Origin: an uncultured Actinomyces sp.
GTDB taxonomy: Bacteria; Actinomycetota; Actinomycetes; Actinomycetales; Actinomycetaceae
Reading direction: 5' to 3'
NCBI GenBank assembly: GCA_900545825.1
Contig: URAS01000006.1
Location: 82,529 to 146,528, forward strand
DNA length: 64,000 bases
The translations under genes and the position numbers were made by a program. The notes under the pieces are model-generated. The model did no database searches and was not told the origin of the DNA. It worked only from the letters and a program-made list of their open reading frames with translations. Position 1 is the first letter of the stretch; the number at the start of each line of letters is the position of its first letter. Of the stretch, positions 16,894 to 25,414 are shown one piece after another.

Positions 16894-16917
16894 ATTCACC
16901 ACATGGACACGGTGAAT
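16894..16917. promoter_or_regulatory. operator-like inverted repeat upstream of the ABC importer
   Basis: ATTCACC (16894-16900) and GGTGAAT (16911-16917) form a perfect 7-bp inverted repeat separated by 10 bases. It ends 19 bases before the TATATT -10 box, so a dimeric regulator bound here would cover the -35 region. Confidence 0.5.
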
Positions 16918-16936
16918 AGAAAATATCCAAGAAGCG

Positions 16937-16942
16937 TATATT
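16937..16942 (+). promoter_or_regulatory. -10 box of the amino-acid ABC operon
   Basis: TATATT in an unusually AT-rich stretch (16917-16944) is followed by about 35 bases to the ATG. The leader contains AAGGAG as ribosome site. Confidence 0.55.
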
Positions 16943-16977
16943 CGTCGGGACGATGCCCCAACGGCTAAGGAGTCCCC

Positions 16978-17943
16978 ATGAGTCTTGCGAAATTTGCCTC
17001 CATCACCCCCGGCACCCCGACTCGGCGCCGCGGCCTGTTCGCCGCCGTGGCGGTCACGGCCGCCCTCGCGATGACGGCGTGTTCTTCCGGCGGCGACGCG
17101 TCCAGCGACTCGTCGTCCTCGGCCACCGACCCGGGCGAGAAGGGCTACGACGTCTCGTCGATCCAGAAGGACGACGCGATCGCCAACCTCGTCCCCGAAA
17201 ACGTCCGCAGCACGGGCAAGCTGTCGAACGGCGCGGCCACCGACTATGCCCCGGCCGAATACCGTAAGGCGGACGGCCAGACCCCGACCGGCTACGACAT
17301 CGACATGGTTAAGGCGCTGGGTAAGCTCATGGGCCTCGAGGCGTCGACCACCCACGTCGAGTTCGACTCGCTGATTCCCCAAATCGGCTCGAAGTTCACG
17401 ATCGGCGCGTCCTCGTTCACGATCACGCCCGAACGCGAGGCCGACTACACGATGGTGTCGTACCTGCGTGCCGGCTTCCAGTTCGCGACGGCCAAGGACA
17501 ACCCCAACAAGTTCGACCCCAAGAACCTCTGTGGCGCGACGATCGGTGTCCAGACGGGCACGGCCCAGCAGGAGTGGCTGGAGGACCAGTCGAAGACCTG
17601 CACCGAGGGCGGCAAGAAGGCCATCGACATCAAGCCGCTGACGGCCCAGACCGAGGTGTCGACCAAGGTCGCGTCGGGCCAGTACGACGCGATGGTCGCC
17701 GACTCGCCGGTCGTCGGCTACGTCGTCAAGATGTCCGACGGCCAGATCCAGCCGGTCGGCGACGTCTTCGAGTCGGCGCTGCACGGCATCGTCGTCCCCA
17801 AGGACAACCCCCAGATGGCCGAGGCCGTCCGCGCGGGCCTGCAGAAGCTCATGGACGACGGCACGCTGAAGAAGATCATGGCGACCTACGGCGCCGGCGA
17901 CGCGGTGCTCGACAAGGCCGAGATCAACCCGGCCGTCAAGTAA
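16978..17943 (+). CDS. amino-acid ABC transporter substrate-binding lipoprotein
   Basis: A 321-residue family 3 (SBP_bac_3) solute receptor. The N-terminus is a lipoprotein signal with lipobox LAMTAC (lipidated C35), followed by a Ser/Asp linker. The body has the GYDIDMVKALGKLMGL opening of polar amino-acid binding proteins, GASSFTITPEREADYTMVSYL and GVQTGTAQQEWL. It delivers substrate to the permease and ATPase encoded next; which amino acid is unclear. It is the first gene of a three-gene operon with an AT-rich promoter and a possible operator. Confidence 0.9.
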   Translation: MSLAKFASITPGTPTRRRGLFAAVAVTAALAMTACSSGGDASSDSSSSATDPGEKGYDVSSIQKDDAIANLVPENVRSTGKLSNGAATDYAPAEYRKADGQTPTGYDIDMVKALGKLMGLEASTTHVEFDSLIPQIGSKFTIGASSFTITPEREADYTMVSYLRAGFQFATAKDNPNKFDPKNLCGATIGVQTGTAQQEWLEDQSKTCTEGGKKAIDIKPLTAQTEVSTKVASGQYDAMVADSPVVGYVVKMSDGQIQPVGDVFESALHGIVVPKDNPQMAEAVRAGLQKLMDDGTLKKIMATYGAGDAVLDKAEINPAVK

Positions 17944-17955
17944 GCAGGTAAACGA

Positions 17956-18909
17956 ATGGCTGATCGGCCAACCGAGGGGAACACCGGCGCGGACGTTGAG
18001 CTCATCAACCCGCGTCCGGTGTTCCACCTGTCGCGGCTCATTGCCGCGATCATCGTCCTCTTCATCGTCGCGGCGATCCTCCAGTCGTTGACGACGAACA
18101 AGAAGTACCAGTGGAACGTCGTCGGGCGGTACCTGTTCCACCCCCAGATCGTCTCGGGTGTCGGCTTTACCCTGCTGCTCACGGTCATCGCCATGGCGAT
18201 CGGCATTGTGTTGGCGGTGACGATGGCGATCATGCGCCAGTCGACGAACCCGATCCTCCGTGGCGTCGCCTGGTTCTACATCTGGTTCTTCCGCGGGACC
18301 CCGATCTACACGCAGTTGCTGTTTTGGGGCCTCGTGCCGACCCTTTACACGACGGCGAAGGTGGGGATCCCCTTCGGGCCGACGTTTGCCGAGTGGAGCA
18401 CGGCCGACGTGTTCGGCCCGTTCGTTGCGGCGATCCTCGGCCTCGGCCTCAACGAGGGCGCCTATCTGGCCGAGATCGTGAGGTCGGGCCTCAACGCCGT
18501 CGATAAGGGCCAGTCCGAGGCGGCGACCGCCCTCGGCATGAAGCGCGGCCAGATCCTCCGCCGCATCGTCATCCCCCAGGCGATGCGCGTGATCATCCCG
18601 CCGACGGGCAACGAGACGATCTCGATGCTCAAGACGACCTCGCTGGTGCTGGCCGTGCCCTACACGCACGAGCTGACGTTCGCGGCCCAGACGATCGGTA
18701 ACCGCACGTTCGCGCCGATCCCGCTGCTTATCACCGCGGCCCTGTGGTATTTGGCGATTACGTCCGTCCTCATGGTCGGCCAGTACTACATCGAGCGCTA
18801 TTTCGGTCGCGGTTTTGATACGACCGGTGGGTCGGGGCGGAAACGCCGCGGCAAGGGTGTCGCCATCACCAAGGGCGCCGGAACGAAGTTTATGGATGTG
18901 ACGCCGTGA
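17956..18909 (+). CDS. amino-acid ABC transporter permease
   Basis: A 317-residue inner-membrane permease of the His/Glu/Gln/Arg/opine (HisMQ) family. It has a 30-residue cytoplasmic N-terminus, one extra N-terminal helix, and the conserved GTLLLT-like start of the BPD transmembrane domain ([20 protein letters not shown]). [12 protein letters not shown] is the family motif, and [24 protein letters not shown] is the EAA loop that docks the ATPase. It starts 12 bases after the binding-protein gene and overlaps the ATPase gene by four bases. Confidence 0.92.
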   Translation: MADRPTEGNTGADVELINPRPVFHLSRLIAAIIVLFIVAAILQSLTTNKKYQWNVVGRYLFHPQIVSGVGFTLLLTVIAMAIGIVLAVTMAIMRQSTNPILRGVAWFYIWFFRGTPIYTQLLFWGLVPTLYTTAKVGIPFGPTFAEWSTADVFGPFVAAILGLGLNEGAYLAEIVRSGLNAVDKGQSEAATALGMKRGQILRRIVIPQAMRVIIPPTGNETISMLKTTSLVLAVPYTHELTFAAQTIGNRTFAPIPLLITAALWYLAITSVLMVGQYYIERYFGRGFDTTGGSGRKRRGKGVAITKGAGTKFMDVTP

Positions 18910-19766
18910 GTAATCCAAGCGAACCGATGGCCAAGGCCCCGACCGAGCCGATGGTTAAGGCCCAGGGGGTCCATAAGTATTTCGACCACCTCCATGTCCT
19001 CAAGGGCGTCGACCTCGAGGTCGGCCGCGGCGAGGTCTGCGTCATTCTGGGCCCCTCGGGCTCGGGGAAGTCGACGTTCCTCCGCTGCATTAACCAGCTC
19101 GAGTCGATTTCCGCCGGCCGCATTTACGTCGAGGGCGAGCTCATGGGCATGAGCGAAAAGCCCGCTCCGCGCAAGGGGATCGCCGCGCTGCGCGCCCGCA
19201 TGCACCATTCGACGACGGTCGAGGGGACAGAGCTCGCGGTTTTGCCCGATAAAGAGATTTCGCGTCAGCGCGCGAAAATCGGGATGGTCTTCCAGCATTT
19301 CCACCTGTTCCCCCACATGACGGCGCTCGAAAACGTCATGGAGGGCCCGCTGCAGGTGCGGAAAATACCGAAGTCGCAGGCGCGCCCCCTCGCCGAAGAA
19401 CTGTTGGGACGCGTCGGCCTGGCCGACCGCATGGATCATTACCCGTCCGAGCTGTCGGGTGGGCAGAAGCAGCGCGTGGCGATCGCCCGCGCGCTGGCGA
19501 TGGAGCCCGAGCTCATGCTGTTCGACGAGCCGACCTCGGCGCTGGACCCCGAGCTCGTCGGCGAGGTGTTGCGCGTCATGCAGGACCTGGCCGAGGGCGG
19601 GATGACGATGGTCGTCGTCACCCACGAAATCGGGTTCGCCCGCGAAGTCGGCGACCACGTCGTCTTCATGGACGACGGCCTGATCGTCGAAGAGGGCACC
19701 CCGGAGGAGGTCATCCTCAATCCGCAGAACCCCCGGGCGAAGGAGTTCTTCGCGACCGTCCTCTAG
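18906..19766 (+). CDS. amino-acid ABC transporter ATP-binding protein
   Basis: A 286-residue GlnQ/HisP-type ATPase that powers the importer. Walker A is GPSGSGKS (49-56). The Q-loop lies in [12 protein letters not shown], the signature in [16 protein letters not shown], Walker B in [12 protein letters not shown], and the switch histidine in VVTHEIGF. Compared with GlnQ it has about 25 extra residues (approximately 83-110) before the Q-loop, as in some actinobacterial members. The GTG start overlaps the permease stop (GTGA). A two-hairpin repeat follows 15 bases after the stop. Confidence 0.93.
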   Translation: MSNPSEPMAKAPTEPMVKAQGVHKYFDHLHVLKGVDLEVGRGEVCVILGPSGSGKSTFLRCINQLESISAGRIYVEGELMGMSEKPAPRKGIAALRARMHHSTTVEGTELAVLPDKEISRQRAKIGMVFQHFHLFPHMTALENVMEGPLQVRKIPKSQARPLAEELLGRVGLADRMDHYPSELSGGQKQRVAIARALAMEPELMLFDEPTSALDPELVGEVLRVMQDLAEGGMTMVVVTHEIGFAREVGDHVVFMDDGLIVEEGTPEEVILNPQNPRAKEFFATVL

Positions 19767-19776
19767 CCTGCCCCGA

Positions 19777-19860
19777 CCCCGTGAACGTGATCCTTTTGTC
19801 CGCTTTCATCACGCTCACGGGGCCAGATCGGTGAACGTGACCTTTTTGATCACGTTCACG
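19777..19860 (-). repeat. two-hairpin repeat, copy g (full, reverse)
   Basis: Hairpin B (19781-19818, GTGAACGTGAT...ATCACGCTCAC, loop CCTTTTGTCCGCTTTC), linker GGGGCCAGATCG, hairpin A (19831-19859, GTGAACGTGACC-TTTTT-GATCACGTTCAC). It lies between the ABC ATPase gene and the 3' end of the oppositely oriented small hydrophobic gene at 19950-20048. Confidence 0.92.
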
Positions 19861-19907
19861 CGGCAGGGGTAGCCAGGGCCACGAGCGGGGACTAAAATTG
19901 TGCTGTT

Positions 19908-19941
19908 GGACAGACCGCCCGCTGGAACGAGCGGCTTGTCC
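19908..19941 (-). terminator. GC-rich 3' hairpin of small hydrophobic gene 1
   Basis: Read on the minus strand, GGACA...TGTCC form an outer stem and CCGCT...AGCGG an inner stem around CGTTCC. It begins about 9 bases after the TGA of the small gene. The inner hairpin is conserved at the second locus (35800-35818), which supports a role as terminator or RNA stability element. Confidence 0.6.
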
Positions 19942-19949
19942 TTGGTGGG

Positions 19950-20048
19950 TCACCGGCCCAGTGCTGTCATCAGCGCTGCGAGTCCGGTGGCGGCTACTCC
20001 GATGGCCTCGATGATTGGCGCAGCGTTTTCGAGAAGCACGCGCCGCAT
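19950..20048 (-). CDS. small hydrophobic peptide 1 (32 residues), paralogue of 35833-35919
   Basis: The peptide starts MRRVLLENAAP and ends LMTALGR; its centre is hydrophobic (IIEAIGVAATGLAAL) and could span or lie in a membrane. It aligns with the second locus over its whole length (pattern RVLxENAAxIIxAI...LGR). The four-residue length difference is in frame, and many changes are at third codon positions, which supports real coding. A GAGG precedes the ATG but lies in a hairpin. An in-frame GTG at 20087 with a strong AAGGAGG 8 bases upstream would give 45 residues with a basic N-terminus; that extension is frameshifted in the other copy. Function unknown; the layout resembles a type I toxin. 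Confidence 0.6.
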   Translation of the reverse strand: MRRVLLENAAPIIEAIGVAATGLAALMTALGR

Positions 20049-20051
20049 CGG

Positions 20052-20073
20052 GGCCTCGGTCTTGCGTGAGGCC
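20052..20073 (-). promoter_or_regulatory. hairpin covering the ribosome site of small gene 1
   Basis: On the minus strand GGCCTC pairs perfectly with GAGGCC (loop ACGCAAGACC). The 3' arm contains the GAGG ribosome site and ends 3 bases before the ATG at 20048, so the folded RNA would hide the site. Confidence 0.5.
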
Positions 20074-20103
20074 TTCTTTCTCCCCACCTGCCTCACCTCC
20101 TTC

Positions 20104-20160
20104 CCTCACTCATCGGTCCAACTACTTTTCAGGTGGTGTGACCGTGGTGTGGCAAAGAGA
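20104..20160 (-). repeat. 57-bp block identical to 35974-36030
   Basis: This upstream segment of small gene 1 is identical, as far as I can read, to that of small gene 2, including ACTACTTTTCAGGTGGTGTG. It is better conserved than the coding part. It may hold the promoter and 5' leader, and contains two CACACCAC-type half sites (minus strand). Confidence 0.85.
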
Positions 20161-20306
20161 GCCGCTGCCCACTGTACGGATACGACCGTGGCGATGGGGG
20201 AACAGTTTCTGGTCTGTGGATAACGGGCTTGCTCGTATGACCGGAGGGCGTGCCGGCCGTCGGATAGCCCACAATTCCTGCCGGGACGGGTGTGGGTCCA
20301 GAGTCC

Positions 20307-20312
20307 TATACT
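20307..20312 (+). promoter_or_regulatory. -10 box for lipB
   Basis: TATACT ends 6 bases before the GTG at 20319. This indicates a leaderless or nearly leaderless lipB transcript and supports that start. The stretch 20161-20306 holds no gene that I can recognise. Confidence 0.55.
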
Positions 20313-20318
20313 TGGGCC

Positions 20319-20987
20319 GTGCGTATCGTCAACCTGCTGGGGCGCCTGACCCCCTACGAAGAGGCCGACCGACTGCAGCGCAGGCTGCACGAGGACATCG
20401 CTGCCGGCGCCGAGGACGCCCTCCTGTTCTTCGAGGCCGAGCCGACGTACACGGCCGGCCGCGCGACGAAAGACCGCGACATCGTCGACGCGACGCTGCC
20501 GGTCATCCGCACCGACCGGGGCGGCTCGGTGACCTGGCACGGGCCGGGCCAGCTGGTCTGCTACCCGATCGTCAAGCTCGCCAACCCCGGCGACGTCATC
20601 TCGTACATCCGCACAGTCGAGGCCGGCCTGCTCGCCGCGATCCGCGACACGTGGGGCCTCGACGTCGTCACCGTCCCCGGCCGCGCCGGCATCTGGCTGC
20701 TTTCGCCCGGCCGGCCCGACCGCAAGATCTGCGCGATCGGCCTCAAGGTCGCCCGCGGCGCGACGATGCACGGCCTCGCCCTCAACGTCCACCCCGACAT
20801 GACCCACGCGTTCACCGGGATCATCCCGTGCGGCCTCGACGACGCCGACGTCGCGACGCTGGCCGGCGAGGGGATCACCGCCACGCTGGACCAGGCGAAA
20901 GAAACCGTCCAGACCCACCTGTCCCAGGCGTTGGCGCCGCTGCTCGAGCGCCCACTCACCGCCCTCGTCGAAACCCGGGAGGCCTAA
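20319..20987 (+). CDS. lipB: lipoyl(octanoyl) transferase
   Basis: A 222-residue LipB, which moves the octanoyl group from acyl carrier protein to lipoate-dependent enzymes in the cytoplasm. Family motifs are [18 protein letters not shown], the [10 protein letters not shown] segment with its catalytic lysine, MHGLALNV and the acyl-accepting cysteine in IIPCGLDD. The GTG at 20319 is chosen because it follows a TATACT -10 box and matches the usual N-terminus. lipA starts one base after the stop, so the two form the standard lipoate operon. Confidence 0.95.
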   Translation: MRIVNLLGRLTPYEEADRLQRRLHEDIAAGAEDALLFFEAEPTYTAGRATKDRDIVDATLPVIRTDRGGSVTWHGPGQLVCYPIVKLANPGDVISYIRTVEAGLLAAIRDTWGLDVVTVPGRAGIWLLSPGRPDRKICAIGLKVARGATMHGLALNVHPDMTHAFTGIIPCGLDDADVATLAGEGITATLDQAKETVQTHLSQALAPLLERPLTALVETREA

Positions 20988-20988
20988 C

Positions 20989-22047
20989 GTGTCGACGATT
21001 CCCGAGCCGGAAGGCCGCCGCCAGCTGCGTATCGAGGTCGCCAACGCGGCGACGCCGATCGAAAAGAAGCCGAAGTGGATCCGCACGCAGGCGGTTGCGG
21101 GCCCGAACTACCACGACATGCGGTCGCGGTCGATCTCGAACGGCCTCCACACGGTGTGCGCCGAGGCCGGCTGCCCCAACATTTTCGAGTGCTGGCAAGA
21201 CCGCGAGGCGACGTTCCTCATCGGCGGCGCGTTCTGCACCCGCCGCTGCGACTTCTGCGACATCGCTCACGGCAAACCCGTCGGCCTCGACAAGGACGAG
21301 CCGGCCCGTATCGGCGACCAGGTGGCCCAGCTGGGCCTCAACTACGTGACGATCACGGGCGTCGCCCGCGACGACCTGCCCGACGGGGCGTCGTGGCTAT
21401 ACGCCGAGACGTGCCGCCAGATCAAGGCGAAAAACCCGGGCACGGGCGTCGAGCTGCTGGTCGACGACTTCCGGGGCGACCCCGAGGCCGTCGCCGCCGT
21501 GTGCGAGTCCCAGCCCGAGGTCTTCGCCCACAACCTTGAAACCGTCCCCCGCCTGCTCAAACGTATCCGTCCGGCGTTCCGCTACGAACGCACGCTGGGG
21601 GTCATCGAGCAGGCGCACGAGGCCGGCCTTATCACGAAGTCGAACCTCATGCTGGGCTTCGGCGAGACGACCGAGGAGCTCGAGGAGGTCATGTGCGACC
21701 TCGTCGACGCCGGCTGTGACCTGCTGACGATCACCCAGTACCTGCGGCCGTCGCCGAACCACCACCCGGTCGTCCGCTGGGTCAAGCCGCAGGAGTTCGT
21801 CGAGCTGTCGAAGATGGCGCGGCGCATCGGGTTCTCCGGCGTCATGGCGGGCCCCCTCGTGAGGTCGTCGTACCGTGCGGGGCGGCTGTGGGCGAAGGCG
21901 ATGAAGGCCTACGGGCGCCCTCTGCCCGAGTCGCTGGCCCACCTGGGCGAGGAGGGGCCGGCGTTGCAGGAGGCCTCGGCGTTGCTGGCGCGCGACGGCC
22001 AGGCGGCGGCTATCCGATCGTCGGCCGCTCTTCCGGCATGCGGATGA
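20989..22047 (+). CDS. lipA: lipoyl synthase
   Basis: A 352-residue radical-SAM enzyme that inserts two sulfurs into the octanoyl chain. The auxiliary cluster cysteines are C57, C62 and C68; the radical-SAM cysteines are C83, C87 and C90 (CTRRCDFC). The C-terminal RSSYRAG motif is present. The GTG start is one base after lipB. The last 38 bases overlap the 3' end of the minus-strand K+ channel gene, so transcripts from the two converge within coding sequence. Confidence 0.96.
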   Translation: MSTIPEPEGRRQLRIEVANAATPIEKKPKWIRTQAVAGPNYHDMRSRSISNGLHTVCAEAGCPNIFECWQDREATFLIGGAFCTRRCDFCDIAHGKPVGLDKDEPARIGDQVAQLGLNYVTITGVARDDLPDGASWLYAETCRQIKAKNPGTGVELLVDDFRGDPEAVAAVCESQPEVFAHNLETVPRLLKRIRPAFRYERTLGVIEQAHEAGLITKSNLMLGFGETTEELEEVMCDLVDAGCDLLTITQYLRPSPNHHPVVRWVKPQEFVELSKMARRIGFSGVMAGPLVRSSYRAGRLWAKAMKAYGRPLPESLAHLGEEGPALQEASALLARDGQAAAIRSSAALPACG

Positions 22048-23383
22048 GGCGCCGGCGGTCACGCAACGCCAGCGCCGCGGCCACGGTCATCGTGCCCGTA
22101 CGCCCGGTGAACATCAGCGCGACCAGCCAATATTTCGCTATGAGGGGGAGATCGGCGGTGATGCCGGTACTCAGTCCGACGGTGGCGAACGCCGAGATCA
22201 CCTCGAACGAGATGACGTCCAACGTGTAGGGCGTGACGAGGAGCAGGAAGAAGATCGAGAACGCGACGATCAGCGACCCCAGGCTGACGACGGCAACCGC
22301 CAGGCGCAGCGTCGAGGGCGGGATGCGCCGGCCGTAGGCCTCGATGTCCTGGTCGCCTCGGGCCTCGGCGATAATCGCCAGGGTCATGACGGCGACGGTC
22401 GTCACCTTGACGCCGCCCGCGGTCGACGCGGAGCCACCGCCGATGAACATGAGGATGTCGATCAAGAACCACGACCCGCGTGTCATCTGCGACACGTCGA
22501 TCGTCGACAGGCCGGACGAGCGCGAATTGACGCCGAACAGCATGGCCGTCTGGATTTTCTCGTGGATCGGCATCGTCCCCAACGTGTCGGGGTTCGACCA
22601 TTCGGCCGCGCCGATGGCGATCGCGGCACCCACGAAAATCAGCGTGTAGGTCGTCACCGTCAGCTTCGTGTGAAGCGTGAGGATACGCGGGTGACGCCAG
22701 TGGTGGCGCAGGTCGAGCATGACGGGGAAGCCCAGCGCACCGACGAACGTGCCGGCGATGATCGGCCCGACGATCGACCAGTCGCCGGCGTGGGCGCTCA
22801 GGCCCTCGGGGATCGCGACGAAGCCGACGTTGTTGAAGATCGACAGGGCCATGAAGAACGCGTGCCAGAGTGCTGGCAGGAAATGCTGGTGGAGCGAGAG
22901 GAAGCGGGGAAGGAGGAAGGCGAAGATGATCATTTCGCACGACACCGACGTGGCGATGACGGCGCGCAGCAGCGAGCCGACCGCGCCCAGCCGGTCCTCA
23001 GATTTCGTCTCCATCGCCGCGAGCATCCGCTGGGTGAGCCCGATGTGGCGCGACACGGCGAGGGCAAGGATCGACGCCATCGTCATGACGCCCAAGCCGC
23101 CGACCTTCATGCCGAACGCGAGGATGATTTGCCCGAACAGCGACCAGTCGTCGGCGATCGACGTCGTTGTGAGACCTGTCACGCACACGGCCGAGGTCGC
23201 CTGGAACAGCGAGTCGATGAACGCGGCCCGGTGGCCCGAGGATGTGGCGAAAGGCAGCTGGAGGAGAGCGGTTTCGACGGCAATGATCATGGCGAACAGC
23301 GCAAGGGCCAGGCGGGCGGGATAGGCGCGCGCCACGTGATTGAACCAATCGCGCACCCGGTCTTTGCGGGACTTCGTTGCCAC
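22010..23383 (-). CDS. KtrB/TrkH-type potassium channel subunit
   Basis: A 457-residue membrane protein of the TrkH/KtrB superfamily with about eight transmembrane helices and the repeated pore loops: [13 protein letters not shown] is loop 1, [23 protein letters not shown] and [10 protein letters not shown] are the others. Each loop carries the selectivity glycine. It most resembles KtrB. The gate between repeats includes [15 protein letters not shown]. Its regulator is probably the RCK protein at 11659-12333. The GTG at 23383 follows AAGGAG by 6 bases; longer starts are possible. Confidence 0.88.
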   Translation of the reverse strand: MATKSRKDRVRDWFNHVARAYPARLALALFAMIIAVETALLQLPFATSSGHRAAFIDSLFQATSAVCVTGLTTTSIADDWSLFGQIILAFGMKVGGLGVMTMASILALAVSRHIGLTQRMLAAMETKSEDRLGAVGSLLRAVIATSVSCEMIIFAFLLPRFLSLHQHFLPALWHAFFMALSIFNNVGFVAIPEGLSAHAGDWSIVGPIIAGTFVGALGFPVMLDLRHHWRHPRILTLHTKLTVTTYTLIFVGAAIAIGAAEWSNPDTLGTMPIHEKIQTAMLFGVNSRSSGLSTIDVSQMTRGSWFLIDILMFIGGGSASTAGGVKVTTVAVMTLAIIAEARGDQDIEAYGRRIPPSTLRLAVAVVSLGSLIVAFSIFFLLLVTPYTLDVISFEVISAFATVGLSTGITADLPLIAKYWLVALMFTGRTGTMTVAAALALRDRRRLIRMPEERPTIG

Positions 23384-23518
23384 TGTCACTCCTTCCGGCC
23401 TCCCCCTATCGTAGGAGCACATCGCCCTCGTGGCGTGTTGTCCACCACGGCGATCGTGTCCTCGCGGCCGGTGCGGGGACAAAGTGTCGGCGCGCCTCTA
23501 TGCTCGGGGCCCATCGCA

Positions 23519-23524
23519 TAGGCT
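23519..23524 (+). promoter_or_regulatory. possible -10 box for the BldC-like gene
   Basis: TAGGCT, followed at once by the alternative TACAGT. It would give a leader of about 80 bases. Tentative. Confidence 0.3.
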
Positions 23525-23611
23525 ACAGTAGGAGCAGATACCATAAAGCTGTCCCGCTGCGCCCGTTACCCCGCGGCGCCGACGCAGGACGCCTACTGAG
23601 GACGGAAGACG

Positions 23612-23839
23612 ATGCCACAACAGCCAGGACCTCGTTTTGTGACGGTCGCTGAGGTCGCGGATCTCATGCGTGTGTCCAAGATGACGGTGTATCGCATGAT
23701 CCACTCTGGCGAGATCCCGGCCGTGCGCGTGGGCAAGTCATTCCGTGTTCCGCAGTCCGCGGTTCAGCAGTTGATCGATGCGGGCCTGGGAGACTGGTCC
23801 GTCGACACGTCACAGCCGGGCGAAGTGGCCAATCAGTAG
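23612..23839 (+). CDS. BldC/excisionase-like helix-turn-helix protein
   Basis: A 75-residue DNA-binding protein with a MerR-type winged helix: FVTVAEVADLMRVSKMTVYRMIHSGEIPAVRVGKSFRVP (residues 9-47). This is the pattern of BldC in Streptomyces and of excisionase-family domains. There is no integrase or other phage gene nearby, so a housekeeping BldC-type regulator is more likely than a phage excisionase. The same gene order (this regulator then the tiny basic protein) recurs in many actinobacteria as I recall. The ATG has GAGGA upstream. Confidence 0.8.
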   Translation: MPQQPGPRFVTVAEVADLMRVSKMTVYRMIHSGEIPAVRVGKSFRVPQSAVQQLIDAGLGDWSVDTSQPGEVANQ

Positions 23840-23903
23840 CTGCTGGCGCTAGACTGCCACTCGGTATTGCCGGTAGATCCGTTCCGACGTTAAAGGAGGC
23901 CCG

Positions 23904-24002
23904 ATGGGCTCGGTTATCAAGAAGCGCCGCAAGCGCATGTCGAAGAAGAAGCACCGCAAGCTGCTGCGTAAGACGCGTCACCAGCGCCGCAACAAGAAGT
24001 AA
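23904..24002 (+). CDS. 32-residue basic AURKAIP1/COX24-domain protein
   Basis: [20 protein letters not shown] opens this 32-residue, lysine/arginine-rich peptide. The pattern [21 protein letters not shown] is that of the AURKAIP1/COX24 domain, found in bacterial and mitochondrial small-subunit ribosome proteins. The ATG follows a perfect AAAGGAGG. It is too short for most gene callers. A rho-independent terminator follows, so it is the end of a two-gene unit with the BldC-like gene. Confidence 0.88.
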   Translation: MGSVIKKRRKRMSKKKHRKLLRKTRHQRRNKK

Positions 24003-24012
24003 ACGGCTGCGT

Positions 24013-24050
24013 GCGAAAGCGGATCCGCTCGGCGGGTCCGTTTCGCTTTT
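24013..24050 (+). terminator. rho-independent terminator
   Basis: GCGAAAGCGGATCC pairs imperfectly with GGGTCCGTTTCGC around CGCTCGGC and is followed directly by TTTT. It is the clearest classical terminator in the window. Confidence 0.85.
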
Positions 24051-24064
24051 CCTGACGTTTTTCG

Positions 24065-25291
24065 ATGACTGATAGCGCCCTCGACTTTCCCCGGCTGCGT
24101 GTGCGGGTCGTGTCTGACCAGCTGCGCCAGCCGGTCGACCTGTTGCGGCTGCGCACTCACGCCCCGCTGTCGGCGTGGGTGTCGGACGGCGACGTCCTCG
24201 TCGGGTGGGGAACCGCGTGGCGCACTCAGATCGCCGGCGCGGATCAGGAGGCGCGGGCGTCGGGCCTGTGGCAGGCCCTCGTCGCGTCTGCGGTCGTCGA
24301 GGGCGAGGACCCGGTGGCGGCGCCCCTGACGTTCGGGTCGTTTGGGTTCCAGCCGCACACGCCGGGCGTCCTCATCGTCCCGGAAGTTTGTTATGTCGCC
24401 CGCGGTGGCCGGGCGTGGATCGTCACCCAGTGGCTCGAGGGCGAGGGCGAGCCCCGGCCCGGCCTGCCTGAGGCCCGGGGCACGTGGCCCGGCCCGGGCC
24501 ACGCCCATGTCGGCGAGGGCGCCCATTCGCCCTCGGAATATCTGGGGATTCTCACCGACCTCATCGGCCGGCTCCGCGCGGGCCAGGCCCGCAAGGTCGT
24601 GCTGGCGCGCGACGTCGTCGTCGATACCGAGAAGCCGGTCGCCGCGGGCTGGCTGGCCGCCAGGCTGGCCCAGGCCTACCCGACGTGTTGGACGTACGCC
24701 GTGGACTCGTTGGTCGGCGCAACGCCCGAGATGCTCGCCGAGGTCCGCGAGGGGCGCCTGTTCACCCGCGTCCTCGCCGGGACCGCCGGCGTTGGCGAGG
24801 GCGACGACCTCATGCGCTCGGGCAAGGACCGCCGCGAGCACACCCTCGCCCTCGAGTCAGTGCGGCGCGCGTTGGAGCCGCTGTGCGCGGACCTCGCGGT
24901 TCCCGAACAGCCCGACATCCTCACGCTGCCGAACGTCACCCACCTGGCGTCGACGGTGACGGGTTCGGCGCGCGTGACGTCGCTGCAGGCAGCCGCCGCG
25001 CTGCACCCGACGGCCGCGGTGTGCGGCACCCCGACGGCGGACGCCGCGCGGATGATCGGCGACCTCGAGGGCATGGATCGCGGCCGCTACGCCGGCCCGG
25101 TCGGCTGGATGGATGCCCGCGGCAACGGCCAGTGGGGGATCGCCCTGCGCTGCGGGATGATCGAGGGCGCCGACGCACGCCGAGTCCGCGTGATCGCGGG
25201 CGGCGGGATCATGCCCGACTCGGATCCCCGGCGCGAACTGGCCGAGACGGAAGCGAAAATGCTGCCCGTCCTCAACGCGTTGGGCGCATAG
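24065..25291 (+). CDS. menF: isochorismate synthase
   Basis: A 408-residue chorismate-binding enzyme of the MenF/EntC family, converting chorismate to isochorismate at the head of menaquinone synthesis. It has the family lysine in RKVVLARDV, the SLVGATPEML and TRVLAGTAG segments, KDRREHTLALESVRRAL, LHPTAAVCGTPT and the metal-binding glutamates of GMDRGRYAGPVGW and ELAETEAKM. The men genes downstream (menD, menC, menB, menE, menA) favour menaquinone rather than siderophore use. It is convergent with the HtrA protease, with a two-hairpin repeat between. Confidence 0.9.
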   Translation: MTDSALDFPRLRVRVVSDQLRQPVDLLRLRTHAPLSAWVSDGDVLVGWGTAWRTQIAGADQEARASGLWQALVASAVVEGEDPVAAPLTFGSFGFQPHTPGVLIVPEVCYVARGGRAWIVTQWLEGEGEPRPGLPEARGTWPGPGHAHVGEGAHSPSEYLGILTDLIGRLRAGQARKVVLARDVVVDTEKPVAAGWLAARLAQAYPTCWTYAVDSLVGATPEMLAEVREGRLFTRVLAGTAGVGEGDDLMRSGKDRREHTLALESVRRALEPLCADLAVPEQPDILTLPNVTHLASTVTGSARVTSLQAAAALHPTAAVCGTPTADAARMIGDLEGMDRGRYAGPVGWMDARGNGQWGIALRCGMIEGADARRVRVIAGGGIMPDSDPRRELAETEAKMLPVLNALGA

Positions 25292-25329
25292 AGGACGGAC
25301 AGCATTCGCGGGTGAACCCGGCCCCCGCG

Positions 25330-25414
25330 GTGAACGTGATCAAAAAGAGTCACGTTCACCGATCTGGGGGCATGAACGGGATCGAATCGGACGAAAGGAT
25401 CACGGTCACGGGGG
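25330..25414 (+). repeat. two-hairpin repeat, copy h (full, forward)
   Basis: Hairpin A (25330-25359, GTGAACGTGATC-AAAAAGA-GTCACGTTCAC), linker CGATCTGGGGGC, hairpin B (25372-25409, TGAACGGGATC...GGATCACGGTCA). It ends directly against the TAA of the HtrA gene (25415) and starts 39 bases after menF. Convergent junction. Confidence 0.92.

Noticed and set aside
18906..19766. Frameshift in the ABC ATPase because of extra residues before the Q-loop
   Set aside because: All ATPase motifs are in one frame; the extra 25 residues look like a lineage insertion.
20104..20160. Riboswitch or T-box in the conserved 57-bp block
   Set aside because: The block shows only short CACACCAC half sites and no aptamer or specifier-loop pattern that I recognise.
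23612..23839. Prophage excisionase
   Set aside because: The helix-turn-helix fits, but there is no integrase, attachment site or phage gene; the neighbour is a ribosome-associated peptide gene.
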